64,000 nucleotides of DNA from Streptomyces catenulae (GCF_000718015.1 NZ_JODY01000004.1:1-64000); one strand, 5' to 3'; positions 1 through 9,272 are shown, counted from the stretch's first letter. Numbers and translations: made by a program. The notes: generated by a model from the sequence alone, not told the origin.

Positions 1-61
1 CCCCCACCCCACCCCCGCTCCCGCTCCGTCCCCCTCGTGCCTCGGCTAGCCTGAATCCACG

Positions 62-1294
62 ATGAACCGTTTCACGACGTCATGGGGTGCGTTCGACCTC
101 AGCCGCTTCCCCGAGGACCCCCGCGACCAGCTCCGTGCCTGGGACGCCGCCGACTCCTACCTCCTGGACCACCTCGCCGAGGACGACGCCGGGGCCGCCC
201 CCGCGCCGTCCTCGGACGCGTCCGGCGCCGCCGTCGTCCTCGGCGACCGCTGGGGCGCCCTCGCCACCGCGCTGGCCGGGACCACGGCCGGAGCCGGTAC
301 CGGGACCGCGTCGGGCTCCGTCCCCGCGCCCGGAGCGCCCGCGCCCCGCCTCGTCCAGATCACCGACTCGTACCTCACCCACCGCGCCACCGAGGTGAAT
401 CTGCGGCGTAACGGGGTCGCCGACGGTGCCGTGCGGCTGCGGACGGTGCTGGACGCGCCGCCGGAGCGGATCGATCTGCTGCTGGTCCGGGTGCCGAAGA
501 GTCTGGCGTTGCTGGAGGAGCAGCTGCGGCGGCTGGCGCCCGCGGTGCACGCGGGGACCCGGATCGTCGGCACCGGCATGGTCTCCGAGATCCACACCTC
601 GACGTTGAAGCTGTTCGAGCAGATCCTCGGGCCGACCCGGACCTCCCTCGCCGTCCGCAAGGCGCGGCTGATCTTCTGCACCCCCGACCCGGCCCTCTCC
701 CCCGCCGCCCCCTCCTGGCCGCGCAGCTACGCGCTGCCCGCGGACATCGGGGTGATGTCGGGGCGGACGGTCACCAATCACGCCGGGATCTTCTGCGCCG
801 ACCGGCTGGACATCGGGACCCGCTTCCTCCTCGGCCATCTGCCCCGGCGGCCGGGCGCCGCCCGCGTCGTCGACCTGGGCTGCGGCAACGGCGTCGTCGG
901 CACCGCGCTGGCGCTGACCGACCCGGCGGCGGAGACCGTCTTCGTCGACGAGTCGTTCTCCGCCGTGGCCGCCGCGCGCGCCACCTTCGCGGCGAACGCG
1001 CCGGAGGGCGCGCGGGCGGAGTTCGCCGTCGGCGACGCGCTGACCGGGCTGGCCCCCGGATCGGTGGACCTCGTGGTGAACAACCCGCCGTTCCACACCC
1101 ACCGGGCGACGTCCGACGCGACCGCCCGGCGGATGTTCGGCGGTGCCCGCGCCGTGCTGCGGCCCGGCGGGGAGCTGTGGGTCGTCGGCAACCGCCACCT
1201 CGGCTACCACGTGCGGCTCAAGCGGCTCTTCGGCAACTGCGAGGTCGTCGCCTCCGACCCGAAGTTCGTCCTGCTGCGGGCGGTCCGCCGCTGA
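62..1294 (+). CDS. RlmG/RsmC-like class I methyltransferase, probably acting on rRNA
   Basis: A 410-residue protein with an N-terminal region lacking catalytic motifs and a C-terminal class I SAM-dependent methyltransferase domain (about residues 240-405). The SAM-binding glycine loop VVDLGCGNGVVG lies near residue 268. The catalytic NNPPFH motif lies near residue 341; N-P-P-F/Y is typical of amino-group methyltransferases that modify guanine N2 in rRNA (RsmC/RlmG family). The duplicated-domain layout and length fit RsmC/RlmG proteins, where the N-terminal half is a decayed methyltransferase domain. A TAGCCT -10-like hexamer at 47-52 lies 9 nt before the ATG and no Shine-Dalgarno is visible, so the transcript may be almost leaderless. 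The rRNA target is inferred from the family; the exact nucleotide cannot be read from sequence. Confidence 0.85.
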   Translation: MNRFTTSWGAFDLSRFPEDPRDQLRAWDAADSYLLDHLAEDDAGAAPAPSSDASGAAVVLGDRWGALATALAGTTAGAGTGTASGSVPAPGAPAPRLVQITDSYLTHRATEVNLRRNGVADGAVRLRTVLDAPPERIDLLLVRVPKSLALLEEQLRRLAPAVHAGTRIVGTGMVSEIHTSTLKLFEQILGPTRTSLAVRKARLIFCTPDPALSPAAPSWPRSYALPADIGVMSGRTVTNHAGIFCADRLDIGTRFLLGHLPRRPGAARVVDLGCGNGVVGTALALTDPAAETVFVDESFSAVAAARATFAANAPEGARAEFAVGDALTGLAPGSVDLVVNNPPFHTHRATSDATARRMFGGARAVLRPGGELWVVGNRHLGYHVRLKRLFGNCEVVASDPKFVLLRAVRR

Positions 1295-1313
1295 ACCGTG
1301 GCGGGCCGCCCTC

Positions 1314-1319
1314 TAGGGT
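1314..1319 (+). promoter_or_regulatory. -10 hexamer TAGGGT, leaderless start of the ABC gene
   Basis: TAGGGT is followed by 6 nt (GCGGCC) and then the ATG at 1326. No ribosome-binding site lies in between, which is the layout of a leaderless actinobacterial mRNA. The -35 region would lie inside the end of the methyltransferase gene. Confidence 0.5.
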
Positions 1320-1325
1320 GCGGCC

Positions 1326-3230
1326 ATGGGGAATCCGGGCCGCGCGGCGGCGCGTTCGGGGCCGGAGAGGCCCGATCACCGCAGTGCCGCGCGGTATCTG
1401 GTCTGGCTGACGCGGTGTCAGCTGCGCCGGGTGGCGGTGGGCGCCACCTTCGGCACGCTGTGGCTGACGGGGCTGATGATGCCCCCGTATCTGCTCTCCC
1501 GCGCCGTCGACGACGGGCTGGTCCCCGGCCACCGGGGAGCGCTGCTCGGCTGGACGGCGGCGCTGCTGGCGATGGGCGCGCTCAACGCCGCCCTGGCCAT
1601 CGCCCGGCACCGCACCATGACCCGGGTCCGGATGGACGCGACGTTCCGCACGGTGCGCGCCGTCGTCGACCAGACGCTGCGGCTGGGCGCCTCGCTGCCG
1701 CGCCGGGTGACGGCGGGCGAGGTCATCACCATCGGTATCGGGGACGTCGGGGTGATCAGCCAGACGCTGACGCTGACCGGCCCCGGCGTGGGCGCGGTCC
1801 TCTCGTACGGGGTGGTGGCGGCGCTGTTGCTGGCGGTGGATCCGGCGCTCGCCGCGCTGGTGCTGCTGGGGGTTCCGGCGCTGGCGGTGCTGGTGGGGCC
1901 GTTGCTGCGGCGGTTGGAGGGCGCCGAGGCGCGCTACCGGGAGCGGCAGGGCGGGCTGACCGACCGGCTGGCCGATCTGGTCGGCGGGGTGCGGGTGCTC
2001 GGCGGTCTGGGCGGCAAGGAGGTGTTCGCGGCGCGGTACCGGCGGGAGTCGGCGGAGCTGTGCGCCGAGGGGTACCGCGTCGGCGCGCACGCCAGCTGGA
2101 TCCAGGCGCTGGGCGTGGGGCTCCCGGCGCTGTTCCTCGCCGCGGTCGTCTGGCTCGCCGCCCGGATGGCCGCCGCCGGGACGATCTCGGTGGGCGAACT
2201 GGTCGCGGTCTACGGCTACACCGCGGCGTTGGCGGCGCCGGTGTCGTTCCTCATCGAGGCGGGGTACGACGTGACGCGCGGGCTGGTCGCGGCCCGCCGG
2301 GTGGTGCGGTTCCTGGGCCTGGAGCCCGACGCACGGGGCGGCGGGGAGGACGGTCCGGCGCTGCCGTCGGTGCTGCGCGATCCGGTCTCCGGTGTCGAGG
2401 TGGTGCCCGGGACGCTGACCGCGCTGGCCGGGGCGCGGCCCGAGGAGTCGGCCGCGGTGGTCGACCGGCTCGGGGGCGTCGCCGACTCCGCCGCGACCTG
2501 GGGCGCGGTGCGGCTGGACGCGGTGGACACGGCGCGGCTGCGGGAGCGGATCCTGGTCGCCGACAACGAGGCGGCGCTCTTCGCGGGCACGGTGTACGAG
2601 GCGGTCTCGGGGCGGCGCCCGCGCCCGGCGGACGCGGTGGCGCGGGCGCTGCACACGGCGGTGGCCCAGGACATCGTGCAGGCGCTGCCCGGTGGCCTGG
2701 ACGCGCGGCTGGACGCGGACGGCCGCAATCTCTCCGGTGGGCAGCGGCAGCGGCTGCGGCTGGTGCGGGCGCTGCTGGCCGACCCCGAGGTACTGCTCGC
2801 CGTGGAGCCGACGTCGGCGGTGGACGCGCACACCGAGGCGGCGATCGCGGCGCGGTTGCACGCCGCCCGGGCGGGCCGGACGACCGTCGTCGCCACCACC
2901 TCTCCGCTGGTGCTGGATGCCGCGGACGTCGTCTGCCATCTGTCCGGCGGCCGGGTGGCGGCGGTCGGCACCCACCGCGACCTGCTCGCCGCCCACCCGG
3001 AGTACCGCGCCCTGGTGGCACGGGGCGCGGAGGACCCGGAGGACGGGACGGAGGAGGGAGCGACGGAGGAGGGAGCGGAGGACCGGACGGAGGACGCTCC
3101 GGGGAGCGGAACGGCCGCGGGGCCCGGCGCCGCCGCCCCGGCCGCTCCCGCCCCCGAGGTCCCCGTCCACCGCGGCCCCCTGGACGAGGTGCCCGGTCAG
3201 ACCGCCCCCGTCGCCGAGGAGGCGCCGTGA
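1326..3230 (+). CDS. ABC exporter half-transporter with degenerate nucleotide site (TMD-NBD)
   Basis: A 634-residue half-transporter: six-helix exporter membrane domain (about residues 25-320) followed by a nucleotide-binding domain. The signature LSGGQRQRLRLVRALL (near residue 469) and D-loop SAVD are intact. The Walker A position reads LAGARPEESAAVVD, with no GxxGxGKS/T lysine. Walker B reads VLLAVEP, with Val where the Mg-binding Asp belongs. The H-loop histidine is replaced (VATTSPL). It therefore cannot form a catalytic site alone but can donate an LSGGQ to its partner. The tail after about residue 570 is acidic, Ala/Pro-rich low-complexity sequence. Its stop overlaps the GTG of the next gene, which supplies the complementary half. 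Substrate unknown; drug, lipid or peptide export is typical. Confidence 0.9.
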   Translation: MGNPGRAAARSGPERPDHRSAARYLVWLTRCQLRRVAVGATFGTLWLTGLMMPPYLLSRAVDDGLVPGHRGALLGWTAALLAMGALNAALAIARHRTMTRVRMDATFRTVRAVVDQTLRLGASLPRRVTAGEVITIGIGDVGVISQTLTLTGPGVGAVLSYGVVAALLLAVDPALAALVLLGVPALAVLVGPLLRRLEGAEARYRERQGGLTDRLADLVGGVRVLGGLGGKEVFAARYRRESAELCAEGYRVGAHASWIQALGVGLPALFLAAVVWLAARMAAAGTISVGELVAVYGYTAALAAPVSFLIEAGYDVTRGLVAARRVVRFLGLEPDARGGGEDGPALPSVLRDPVSGVEVVPGTLTALAGARPEESAAVVDRLGGVADSAATWGAVRLDAVDTARLRERILVADNEAALFAGTVYEAVSGRRPRPADAVARALHTAVAQDIVQALPGGLDARLDADGRNLSGGQRQRLRLVRALLADPEVLLAVEPTSAVDAHTEAAIAARLHAARAGRTTVVATTSPLVLDAADVVCHLSGGRVAAVGTHRDLLAAHPEYRALVARGAEDPEDGTEEGATEEGAEDRTEDAPGSGTAAGPGAAAPAAPAPEVPVHRGPLDEVPGQTAPVAEEAP

Positions 3231-5101
3231 CGACCGCACAGGTACCCGCGCCCGCACCGGACGGTGCCCTGCCGATCGCGTCCCCCCGGGAGGCCCGGCG
3301 TGCGGCCGGCCGGTTGATCCGGTGCGACCGCCGGGCCTTCGCGCTGATGCTCAGGCTCAACGCGCTCGCCGCGGGCGCCGGGCTGGCCGGTCCGTGGCTG
3401 CTGGGCCGGATCGTCGACACCGTACGCGACGGCGGGGGCGCCGCCGCGGTGGACCGGCTGACGCTGCTGATCGTGGCCGGTACGGCGCTCCAACTGCTGC
3501 TGGGCCGCGGTGCGCGCTACGCCGGGCACCGGTTCGGCGAACGGGCGCTGGCCCGGGTCCGCGAGGGCTTCGTCGACCGGGCGCTGGCGCTGCCCTCGGC
3601 GGTCGTCGAGCGGGCCGGGACCGGGGATCTGACGGCGCGGGGCACCACGGATGTGGCGTCGGTCGCCGGGACGCTGCGCGATGCGACGCCCGAGGTGTCG
3701 GTCGCGGTGGTCCAGGCGGTGTTCCTGCTGGGTGCCGTGGCGGTGCTCCATCCGCTGCTCGGGGCGTGTGCGCTGGGGCTGGTGGGGTGCGGGTTCGCGG
3801 TCCGCTGGTATCTGCGGCGGGCTCGTCCCGCCTATCTCGACGAGGGCGCGGCCGTGTCGGAGCTGGCCGGGCTGCTCGCGGCGACCGCCGCCGGGGCCCG
3901 TACCGTCGATCTGCTCGGGCTGGCGGACAGCCGCGCGGCGGCGGCGCGGGAGGCGGTCGAACGGTCCCGCCGCACCCGGCTGCGGACGCTGTTCCTGCGC
4001 AGTGTGCTCTTCCCGGTGGTGGACTTCTCGTACACGGTGCCGGTGGCCGCCGCGCTGGTGGCGGGCGGGGCGCTGCACGACGCGGGCGTGGTGAGCCTGG
4101 GCGCGGTGGTGTCGGCGGCGGTGCTGCTTGGCCAGTTGTCGACCCCGCTGGACACGCTGCTGTTCCGCGCGGAACAACTCCAGGCCGGTGCCGCCGCGTT
4201 CGCCCGGGTGGAGGGCGTGGCGGCGGAAGCGGGCACGAACGGGCACCGGCCGGACGCCCCCGGGCCGGACGGCGGCCCCGGCGCCCCCGCCACCGCACCG
4301 TCCGCCCACGCCACCGCGCCGCGGGGCCGGATCGAGGCGCGGGGGGTGCGGTACGCGTACCCGGGCGGGGCGGGCGGCGAGGTGTTGCGCGGGGTGGAGC
4401 TGACGGTGCGGCCCGGGGAGCGGCTGGCGCTGGTCGGGCCGTCGGGGGCGGGGAAGTCGACGCTGGGCCGGTTGCTGGCCGGGGTCGAGGCGCCGGGCGC
4501 GGGGACGGTGACGGTCGGCGGGGTGCCGGTGGCCGCGCTGCCGCCGCGGGCGCTCCGCCGTCAGGTGGCGCTGGTCACCCAGGAACACCATGTCTTCCTC
4601 GGCACGGTCCGCGACAACCTGCGGATCGCCGCGCCCGACGCCGACGACGCCGCGCTGCACGCCGCGCTCGCCGCCGTCGGCGCCGAGTGGGCGGCGGCGC
4701 TGCCGTCCGGGCTCGGCACCGAGCTGGGCCCCGGCGGGTTCCGCCCGGACGGGGCGCAGAGCCAGCAACTCTCGCTGGCCCGGGTGGTGCTGGCCGACCC
4801 CGGCATCCTGATCCTCGACGAGGCGACGGCGCTGCTGGACCCGCGGACCGCGCGGCGTACCGAACGGGCACTCGCCGCCGTGCTGGCGGGCCGTACGGTC
4901 ATCGCCGTCGCGCACCGGCTGCACACCGCGCACGACGCGGACCGGGTGGCCGTCATGGAGGCGGGCCGGATCACCGAACTCGGCACCCACGACGCCCTCG
5001 TGGCGGCCGACGGCGCCTACGCGGCGCTCTGGCGGACCTGGCACGGGGAGACTCCCGCGCCGCCGCCGGACCGCCCGCCGGAGCGCCCGGCGGAGGTCTG
5101 A
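3227..5101 (+). CDS. ABC exporter half-transporter, partner with catalytic Walker motifs
   Basis: A 624-residue membrane/ATPase fusion starting at a GTG that overlaps the upstream TGA (GTGA), so translation is coupled. The membrane domain covers roughly residues 40-310. The nucleotide domain has a good Walker A (GPSGAGKST, near residue 404), Q-loop (VTQEHH), Walker B with catalytic Glu (ILILDEAT, near 526) and H-loop (AVAHRL). The signature is not LSGGQ but DGAQSQQLSLAR (near 508). This mirrors the upstream gene: that protein keeps only the signature, this one only the Walker and switch residues. A heterodimer would have one canonical and one dead ATP site, as in asymmetric heterodimeric exporters such as TM287/288 and BmrCD. 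The C-terminus is Pro-rich. Confidence 0.92.
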   Translation: MTTAQVPAPAPDGALPIASPREARRAAGRLIRCDRRAFALMLRLNALAAGAGLAGPWLLGRIVDTVRDGGGAAAVDRLTLLIVAGTALQLLLGRGARYAGHRFGERALARVREGFVDRALALPSAVVERAGTGDLTARGTTDVASVAGTLRDATPEVSVAVVQAVFLLGAVAVLHPLLGACALGLVGCGFAVRWYLRRARPAYLDEGAAVSELAGLLAATAAGARTVDLLGLADSRAAAAREAVERSRRTRLRTLFLRSVLFPVVDFSYTVPVAAALVAGGALHDAGVVSLGAVVSAAVLLGQLSTPLDTLLFRAEQLQAGAAAFARVEGVAAEAGTNGHRPDAPGPDGGPGAPATAPSAHATAPRGRIEARGVRYAYPGGAGGEVLRGVELTVRPGERLALVGPSGAGKSTLGRLLAGVEAPGAGTVTVGGVPVAALPPRALRRQVALVTQEHHVFLGTVRDNLRIAAPDADDAALHAALAAVGAEWAAALPSGLGTELGPGGFRPDGAQSQQLSLARVVLADPGILILDEATALLDPRTARRTERALAAVLAGRTVIAVAHRLHTAHDADRVAVMEAGRITELGTHDALVAADGAYAALWRTWHGETPAPPPDRPPERPAEV

Positions 5102-5683
5102 CGGACCGGATCCGGCGGGCGGGTCGAAGGCGTCCGCGGGGCGCCCGGAGCCGGTCCGGAGCGAGGTCCGCGACCGGGTCCGGAGCCAGGCCCGGAGTCC
5201 TACGCGGCCGGGCCGCCCGGCGCCTGATCCACCGTCGATTCCCGTCGATTCCCGCCGCTTCCGGGGCCGTTCGGACCGCCCGGCAAGGACGTGCAGCGAC
5301 GCGCACCGGCCGCCGGAGGCCCGTATCCACGGTCGGTGTCGCGCGCAAACCCGCGACTTCCGGCCCCGGCTTTCCGCTGCCCGCACCGCCCGGACCTGCA
5401 CCGTTCCCAGCCCCTGCAACAGTCCGTCCGTAATACGGACCCGCAGTCCGGGCTACGGACGGTTTCCGGCCAATTACTTGAAGGGACCCTGACAAGCAGC
5501 GCGCGGCGGTGGCACTCTTCCCGGCAGCCGCCACACGGACCCCCACAGTCCCACCGTGCGGCAGTCGGCACCGTCTCCCCCCACACGTTCCAAGTGTTCT
5601 GCCTCGCTCTGCCCGGACGGCTCCCCGCCGCCCGGTCCCCCTCGGCCGCGGCCCCACGCCGCCGCCCCGCAGAAGGAGTCAGC
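5102..5683. other. 582-bp intergenic region upstream of the first M4 protease
   Basis: No convincing gene lies here. The first half is GC-rich with repeated CCGGAGC-like words. The second half holds a 15-bp palindrome (5426-5440, listed separately) and a relatively AT-rich patch around 5470-5490 (CAATTACTTGAAGG) that may be promoter DNA. A long open frame runs into the protease from 5291, but it lacks a start signal and precedes the signal peptide, so I treat it as untranslated leader. Confidence 0.5.
5426..5440. promoter_or_regulatory. 15-bp palindrome, candidate operator for the protease gene
   Basis: GTCCGTA-A-TACGGAC is a perfect inverted repeat with a 1-nt centre, about 245 bp before the protease GTG. 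Partial copies of the half-site (CTACGGAC at 5453-5460, AGTCCG at 5445-5450) follow within 20 bp. The size and symmetry suit a dimeric repressor or activator; the regulator is unknown. Confidence 0.4.
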
Positions 5684-7354
5684 GTGAGACGTACCCCCCC
5701 TCGTCGCGCCGTCGCAACCGGAGCCCTCGTCGCCGCCGCCGCCATGCTCGCCGTCGGCGTGCAGGCCGGTACCGGCACCGCGGCCACCCCCCAGCCGGGC
5801 ACCCCCCACGCGGCCGCCGCCGCGGGCGCCCTGCCCGCGAAGCTCTCGCCCGCCCAGCGCGAGCGCCTGATCCGCAGCGCCGACGCCGCCACCAAGGCGA
5901 CGGCCAAGGAGCTGAAGCTCGGCGCGCAGGAGAAGCTGGTCGTCAAGGACGTCGCCCAGGACGCCGACGGCACCACCCACACCCGCTACGCGCGGACCCT
6001 GGACGGGCTGCCGGTCCTCGGCGGCGACCTGATCGTCCACGAGGCCAAGGGCGGCGCCGTCAAGGCCGTCACCAAGGCGCAGTCCAAGCAGCTGAAGGTC
6101 GCCACGACCACCGCGAAGGTCGCGCCGACCGCCGCGTCCGCGAAGGCCCTCTCGTCCGCCCGTTCCCTGGGCGCGTCGAAGGCCGCCGCCGACAAGGCGC
6201 CGCGCAAGGTGGTCTGGGCCGCCGACGGCACCCCGCGGCTGGCCTACGAGACCGTGGTCGGCGGGTTCCAGAAGGACGGCACCCCCAACCAGCTGCACGT
6301 CATCACGGACGCCACCACCGGCGAGAAGATCTTCCAGTACCAGGGGATCGAGAACGGCATCGGCAACACCGAGTACAGCGGCAAGGTCACCCTGGGCACC
6401 ACCGCCTCCGGGTCGTCCTACACGCTGACCGACGGTGGCCGCGGCGGGCACAAGACGTACAACCTCAACCACGGCTCGTCCGGCACCGGCACGCTCTTCA
6501 AGAACTCCACCGACACCTGGGGCAACGGCACACCGCAGAACGCGGAGACCGCCGCCGCGGACGCCGCCTACGGTGCCGCCGAGACCTGGGACTACTACAA
6601 GGAGGTGCACGGCCGCACCGGCATCAAGGGGGACGGCGTCGCCGCGTACTCCCGCGTCCACTACGGGAACAGCTACGTCAACGCGTTCTGGGACGACAGC
6701 TGCTTCTGCATGACGTACGGCGACGGCAGCGGCAACGCCGCGCCGCTGACCGCGCTGGACGTCGCCGGGCACGAGATGTCCCACGGCGTCACCGCCGCGA
6801 CCGCCGGGCTCATCTACAGCGGCGAGTCCGGTGGCCTGAACGAGGCGACGTCCGACATCTTCGGCACCGCGGTGGAGTGGTACTCCAACACCGCCGAGGA
6901 CCCGGGCGACTACCTCATCGGCGAGAAGATCAACATCTACGGCGACGGCGAGCCGCTGCGCTACATGGACAAGCCCTCCAAGGACGGCGCCTCCGCCGAC
7001 TACTGGTCGAGCACGGTCGGCAACAAGGACGTGCACTACTCGTCCGGCGTCGCCAACCACTTCTTCTACCTGCTGTCCGAGGGCAGCGGCGCGAAGGACA
7101 TCAACGGCGTGCACTACGACAGCCCGACGTACGACGGGAAGTCGGTGCCGGGCATCGGCCGGGAGAACGCCGAGAAGATCTGGTTCAAGGCGCTCAGCCA
7201 GTACATGACCTCGTCCACCAACTACGCCGCGGCCCGCACCGCGACCCTCAAGGCCGCGGCCGACCTCTTCGGTCAGGGCAGCGCGACGTACAACACGGTC
7301 GCCAACACCTGGGCCGCGGTGAACGTCGGCTCCCGGGTGTCGGCCGGAAAGTGA
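5684..7354 (+). CDS. Secreted M4 (thermolysin-like) zinc metalloprotease 1
   Basis: A 556-residue preproenzyme. The GTG start at 5684 follows AGAAGGAG at 5671-5678 and begins a typical signal peptide (RRTPPRR, then an Ala-rich hydrophobic core to about residue 32). A propeptide of the FTP/PepSY kind follows (about residues 50-200: DADGTTHTRYARTLDGLPVLGGD). The catalytic domain carries HEMSH at 363-367 (zinc ligands H363 and H367, catalytic E364) and the third ligand E387 in SGGLNEATSD. The spacing of 24 residues equals that of thermolysin. The C-terminal HYSSGVANHFFY element supplies the active-site His. Function: extracellular neutral protease, matured by propeptide cleavage. Followed by a hairpin terminator and a close paralogue. 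Confidence 0.95.
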   Translation: MRRTPPRRAVATGALVAAAAMLAVGVQAGTGTAATPQPGTPHAAAAAGALPAKLSPAQRERLIRSADAATKATAKELKLGAQEKLVVKDVAQDADGTTHTRYARTLDGLPVLGGDLIVHEAKGGAVKAVTKAQSKQLKVATTTAKVAPTAASAKALSSARSLGASKAAADKAPRKVVWAADGTPRLAYETVVGGFQKDGTPNQLHVITDATTGEKIFQYQGIENGIGNTEYSGKVTLGTTASGSSYTLTDGGRGGHKTYNLNHGSSGTGTLFKNSTDTWGNGTPQNAETAAADAAYGAAETWDYYKEVHGRTGIKGDGVAAYSRVHYGNSYVNAFWDDSCFCMTYGDGSGNAAPLTALDVAGHEMSHGVTAATAGLIYSGESGGLNEATSDIFGTAVEWYSNTAEDPGDYLIGEKINIYGDGEPLRYMDKPSKDGASADYWSSTVGNKDVHYSSGVANHFFYLLSEGSGAKDINGVHYDSPTYDGKSVPGIGRENAEKIWFKALSQYMTSSTNYAAARTATLKAAADLFGQGSATYNTVANTWAAVNVGSRVSAGK

Positions 7355-7450
7355 CATCGTGACCGGGTGACGGCACCGACCGGTCACCTCGGTGTGGCAC
7401 GGCCGAGCAGCCGATCGGCGCACTGAACCCACCAGCGAAAACGGCGAATT

Positions 7451-7487
7451 GGGCGCCGCTTCCGGACCTCCGGGGGCGGCGCCCTTT
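7451..7487 (+). terminator. Rho-independent terminator after protease 1
   Basis: Perfect 9-bp stem GGGCGCCGC (7451-7459) / GCGGCGCCC (7476-7484) followed by TTT, about 97 nt after the stop of the first protease. Confidence 0.75.
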
Positions 7488-7646
7488 CGCATGGCACCGA
7501 TCCCGCACAAGGGGTTACCGATGAGTTTCGGCCAACCTCGCTCCAGCGTCCTGACATGAACGCGTTCGGAATGGCAATGTTCCCGACGCACGTCACACCC
7601 ACATCGCTTTGCACCCCCACCACTTGGCAAAGTTGAAGGAGCACGC

Positions 7647-9272
7647 GTGACCCCCCGCATATCCCGCAAGGCCCGCATCACCGGTACCGCCGTCGCCGCC
7701 GCCGCGGCCCTCGTCGCCGGCGTCGCCGCCACGGCGGGCGCCACGACCGCCCCGGCCTTCACGAGCGGCGCGCCGGTCGCCCTCAGCACCGCGAACCGCG
7801 CGACGATGATCAAGGACGCCAGCGCCGCCAAGGCGCAGACGGCCAAGGAGCTGGGCCTGGGTTCCCAGGAGCAGCTGGTCGTCAAGGACGTCATCAAGGA
7901 CGCCGACGGCACCGTCCACACCCGCTACGACCGCACCTACGCCGGTCTGCCGGTGCTCGGTGGCGACATGGTCGTGCACCGCGCCAAGGACGGCTCGATC
8001 AAGAGCACCACCAAGTCCACCGAGAAGAGCATCAAGGTCGCCTCGCTCACGCCGAAGATCTCCGCTGCCGCCGCCGCGCAGAACGCGCACGGCACCGCCG
8101 CGAAGTCGATCAGCGCCAAGCAGACCGGCGCGCAGGCCGCGAAGAAGGTCGTCTGGGCCGCCTCCGGCTCGCCCGTCCTGGCGTACGACACCGTCGTCAA
8201 GGGCGTGAAGAAGGACGGCACCCCGAGCCGGATGCACGTCATCACCGACGCCAACAGCGGCAAGAAGCTCTTCCAGTACGACGACATCCGTACCGGCAAG
8301 GGCGAGAGCGAGTTCAGCGGCACCGTCGACCTGACCACCACCAAGGACGGCAGCAACTACACGCTGACCGACGGCGACCGCGGCGGTCACAAGACCACCA
8401 ACCTGGAGAACGCCGAGGACGGCGACGGCAAGCTCTTCACCAACTCCACCGACACGTGGGGCAACGGCAAGCCGGACAACCCGGAGACCGCCGCCGTCGA
8501 CGCGCACTACGGTGCCGCCGAGACCTGGGACTACTACAAGGAGGTGCACGGCCGCACCGGCATCAAGGGTGACGGCAAGGGCGCCTTCTCCCGCGTCCAC
8601 TACGGCGACAACTACGTCAACGCCTTCTGGGACGACAGCTGCTTCTGCATGACGTACGGCGACGGCGAGGGCAACAAGGCTCCGCTGACCGCCATCGACG
8701 TCGCGGCCCACGAGATGTCGCACGGTGTCACCTCCGCCACCGCCAACCTCACCTACAGCGGTGAGTCCGGCGGTCTGAACGAGGGCACCTCCGACATCTT
8801 CGGCACCTCGGTCGAGTTCTACGCGAACAACAAGTCCGACCCGGGTGACTACCTCATCGGCGAGAAGATCGACATCAACGGCGACGGCACGCCGCTGCGC
8901 TACATGGACAAGCCGTCCAAGGACGGTCAGTCGCAGGACAACTGGGACTCCAGCACCGGTGGCCTGGACCCGCACTACTCGTCGGGTGTCGCCAACCACT
9001 TCTTCTACCTGCTGTCCGAGGGCAGCGGCGCCAAGGAGATCGGTGGCGTCAAGTACGACAGCCCGACCGCCGACGGCTCCAAGGTCGAGGGCATCGGCCG
9101 GGACAAGGCCGAGAAGATCTGGTTCAAGGCCCTGACCGAGTACATGACCTCGAACACCGACTACAAGGCGGCCCGTGAGGCCACCGTCAAGGCCGCGACC
9201 GACCTGTACAAGGCCGACAGCGCCGAGGTCAAGGGTGTCGAGGCCGCCTGGAACGGCGTCGCCGTCAAGTAA
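7647..9272 (+). CDS. Secreted M4 (thermolysin-like) zinc metalloprotease 2
   Basis: A 541-residue paralogue of the preceding protease with the same order: signal peptide (TPRISRKAR then a hydrophobic Ala-rich stretch to about residue 32), FTP/PepSY propeptide, and catalytic domain with HEMSH at 355-359 and third zinc ligand E379. The GTG start follows GAAGGAG at 7635-7641. The mature domains are nearly alike in long blocks (AETWDYYKEVHGRTGIKGDG, DDSCFCMTYGDG, GDYLIGEKI), while the propeptides have diverged more. This indicates tandem duplication. The gene has its own intergenic region and terminators, so the two copies can be regulated apart. The exact substrate range is unknown. Confidence 0.95.
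   Translation: MTPRISRKARITGTAVAAAAALVAGVAATAGATTAPAFTSGAPVALSTANRATMIKDASAAKAQTAKELGLGSQEQLVVKDVIKDADGTVHTRYDRTYAGLPVLGGDMVVHRAKDGSIKSTTKSTEKSIKVASLTPKISAAAAAQNAHGTAAKSISAKQTGAQAAKKVVWAASGSPVLAYDTVVKGVKKDGTPSRMHVITDANSGKKLFQYDDIRTGKGESEFSGTVDLTTTKDGSNYTLTDGDRGGHKTTNLENAEDGDGKLFTNSTDTWGNGKPDNPETAAVDAHYGAAETWDYYKEVHGRTGIKGDGKGAFSRVHYGDNYVNAFWDDSCFCMTYGDGEGNKAPLTAIDVAAHEMSHGVTSATANLTYSGESGGLNEGTSDIFGTSVEFYANNKSDPGDYLIGEKIDINGDGTPLRYMDKPSKDGQSQDNWDSSTGGLDPHYSSGVANHFFYLLSEGSGAKEIGGVKYDSPTADGSKVEGIGRDKAEKIWFKALTEYMTSNTDYKAAREATVKAATDLYKADSAEVKGVEAAWNGVAVK

Noticed and set aside
1298..3226. Forward open frame running into the second ABC gene from 1298
   Set aside because: The part before 3227 is a Gly/Arg-rich shadow of the first ABC gene in another frame. 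The real protein begins at the GTG at 3227.
2692..5433. 913-residue forward frame across both ABC genes
   Set aside because: Arg/Pro-rich composition typical of an off-frame in high-GC DNA; overlaps two well-supported genes.
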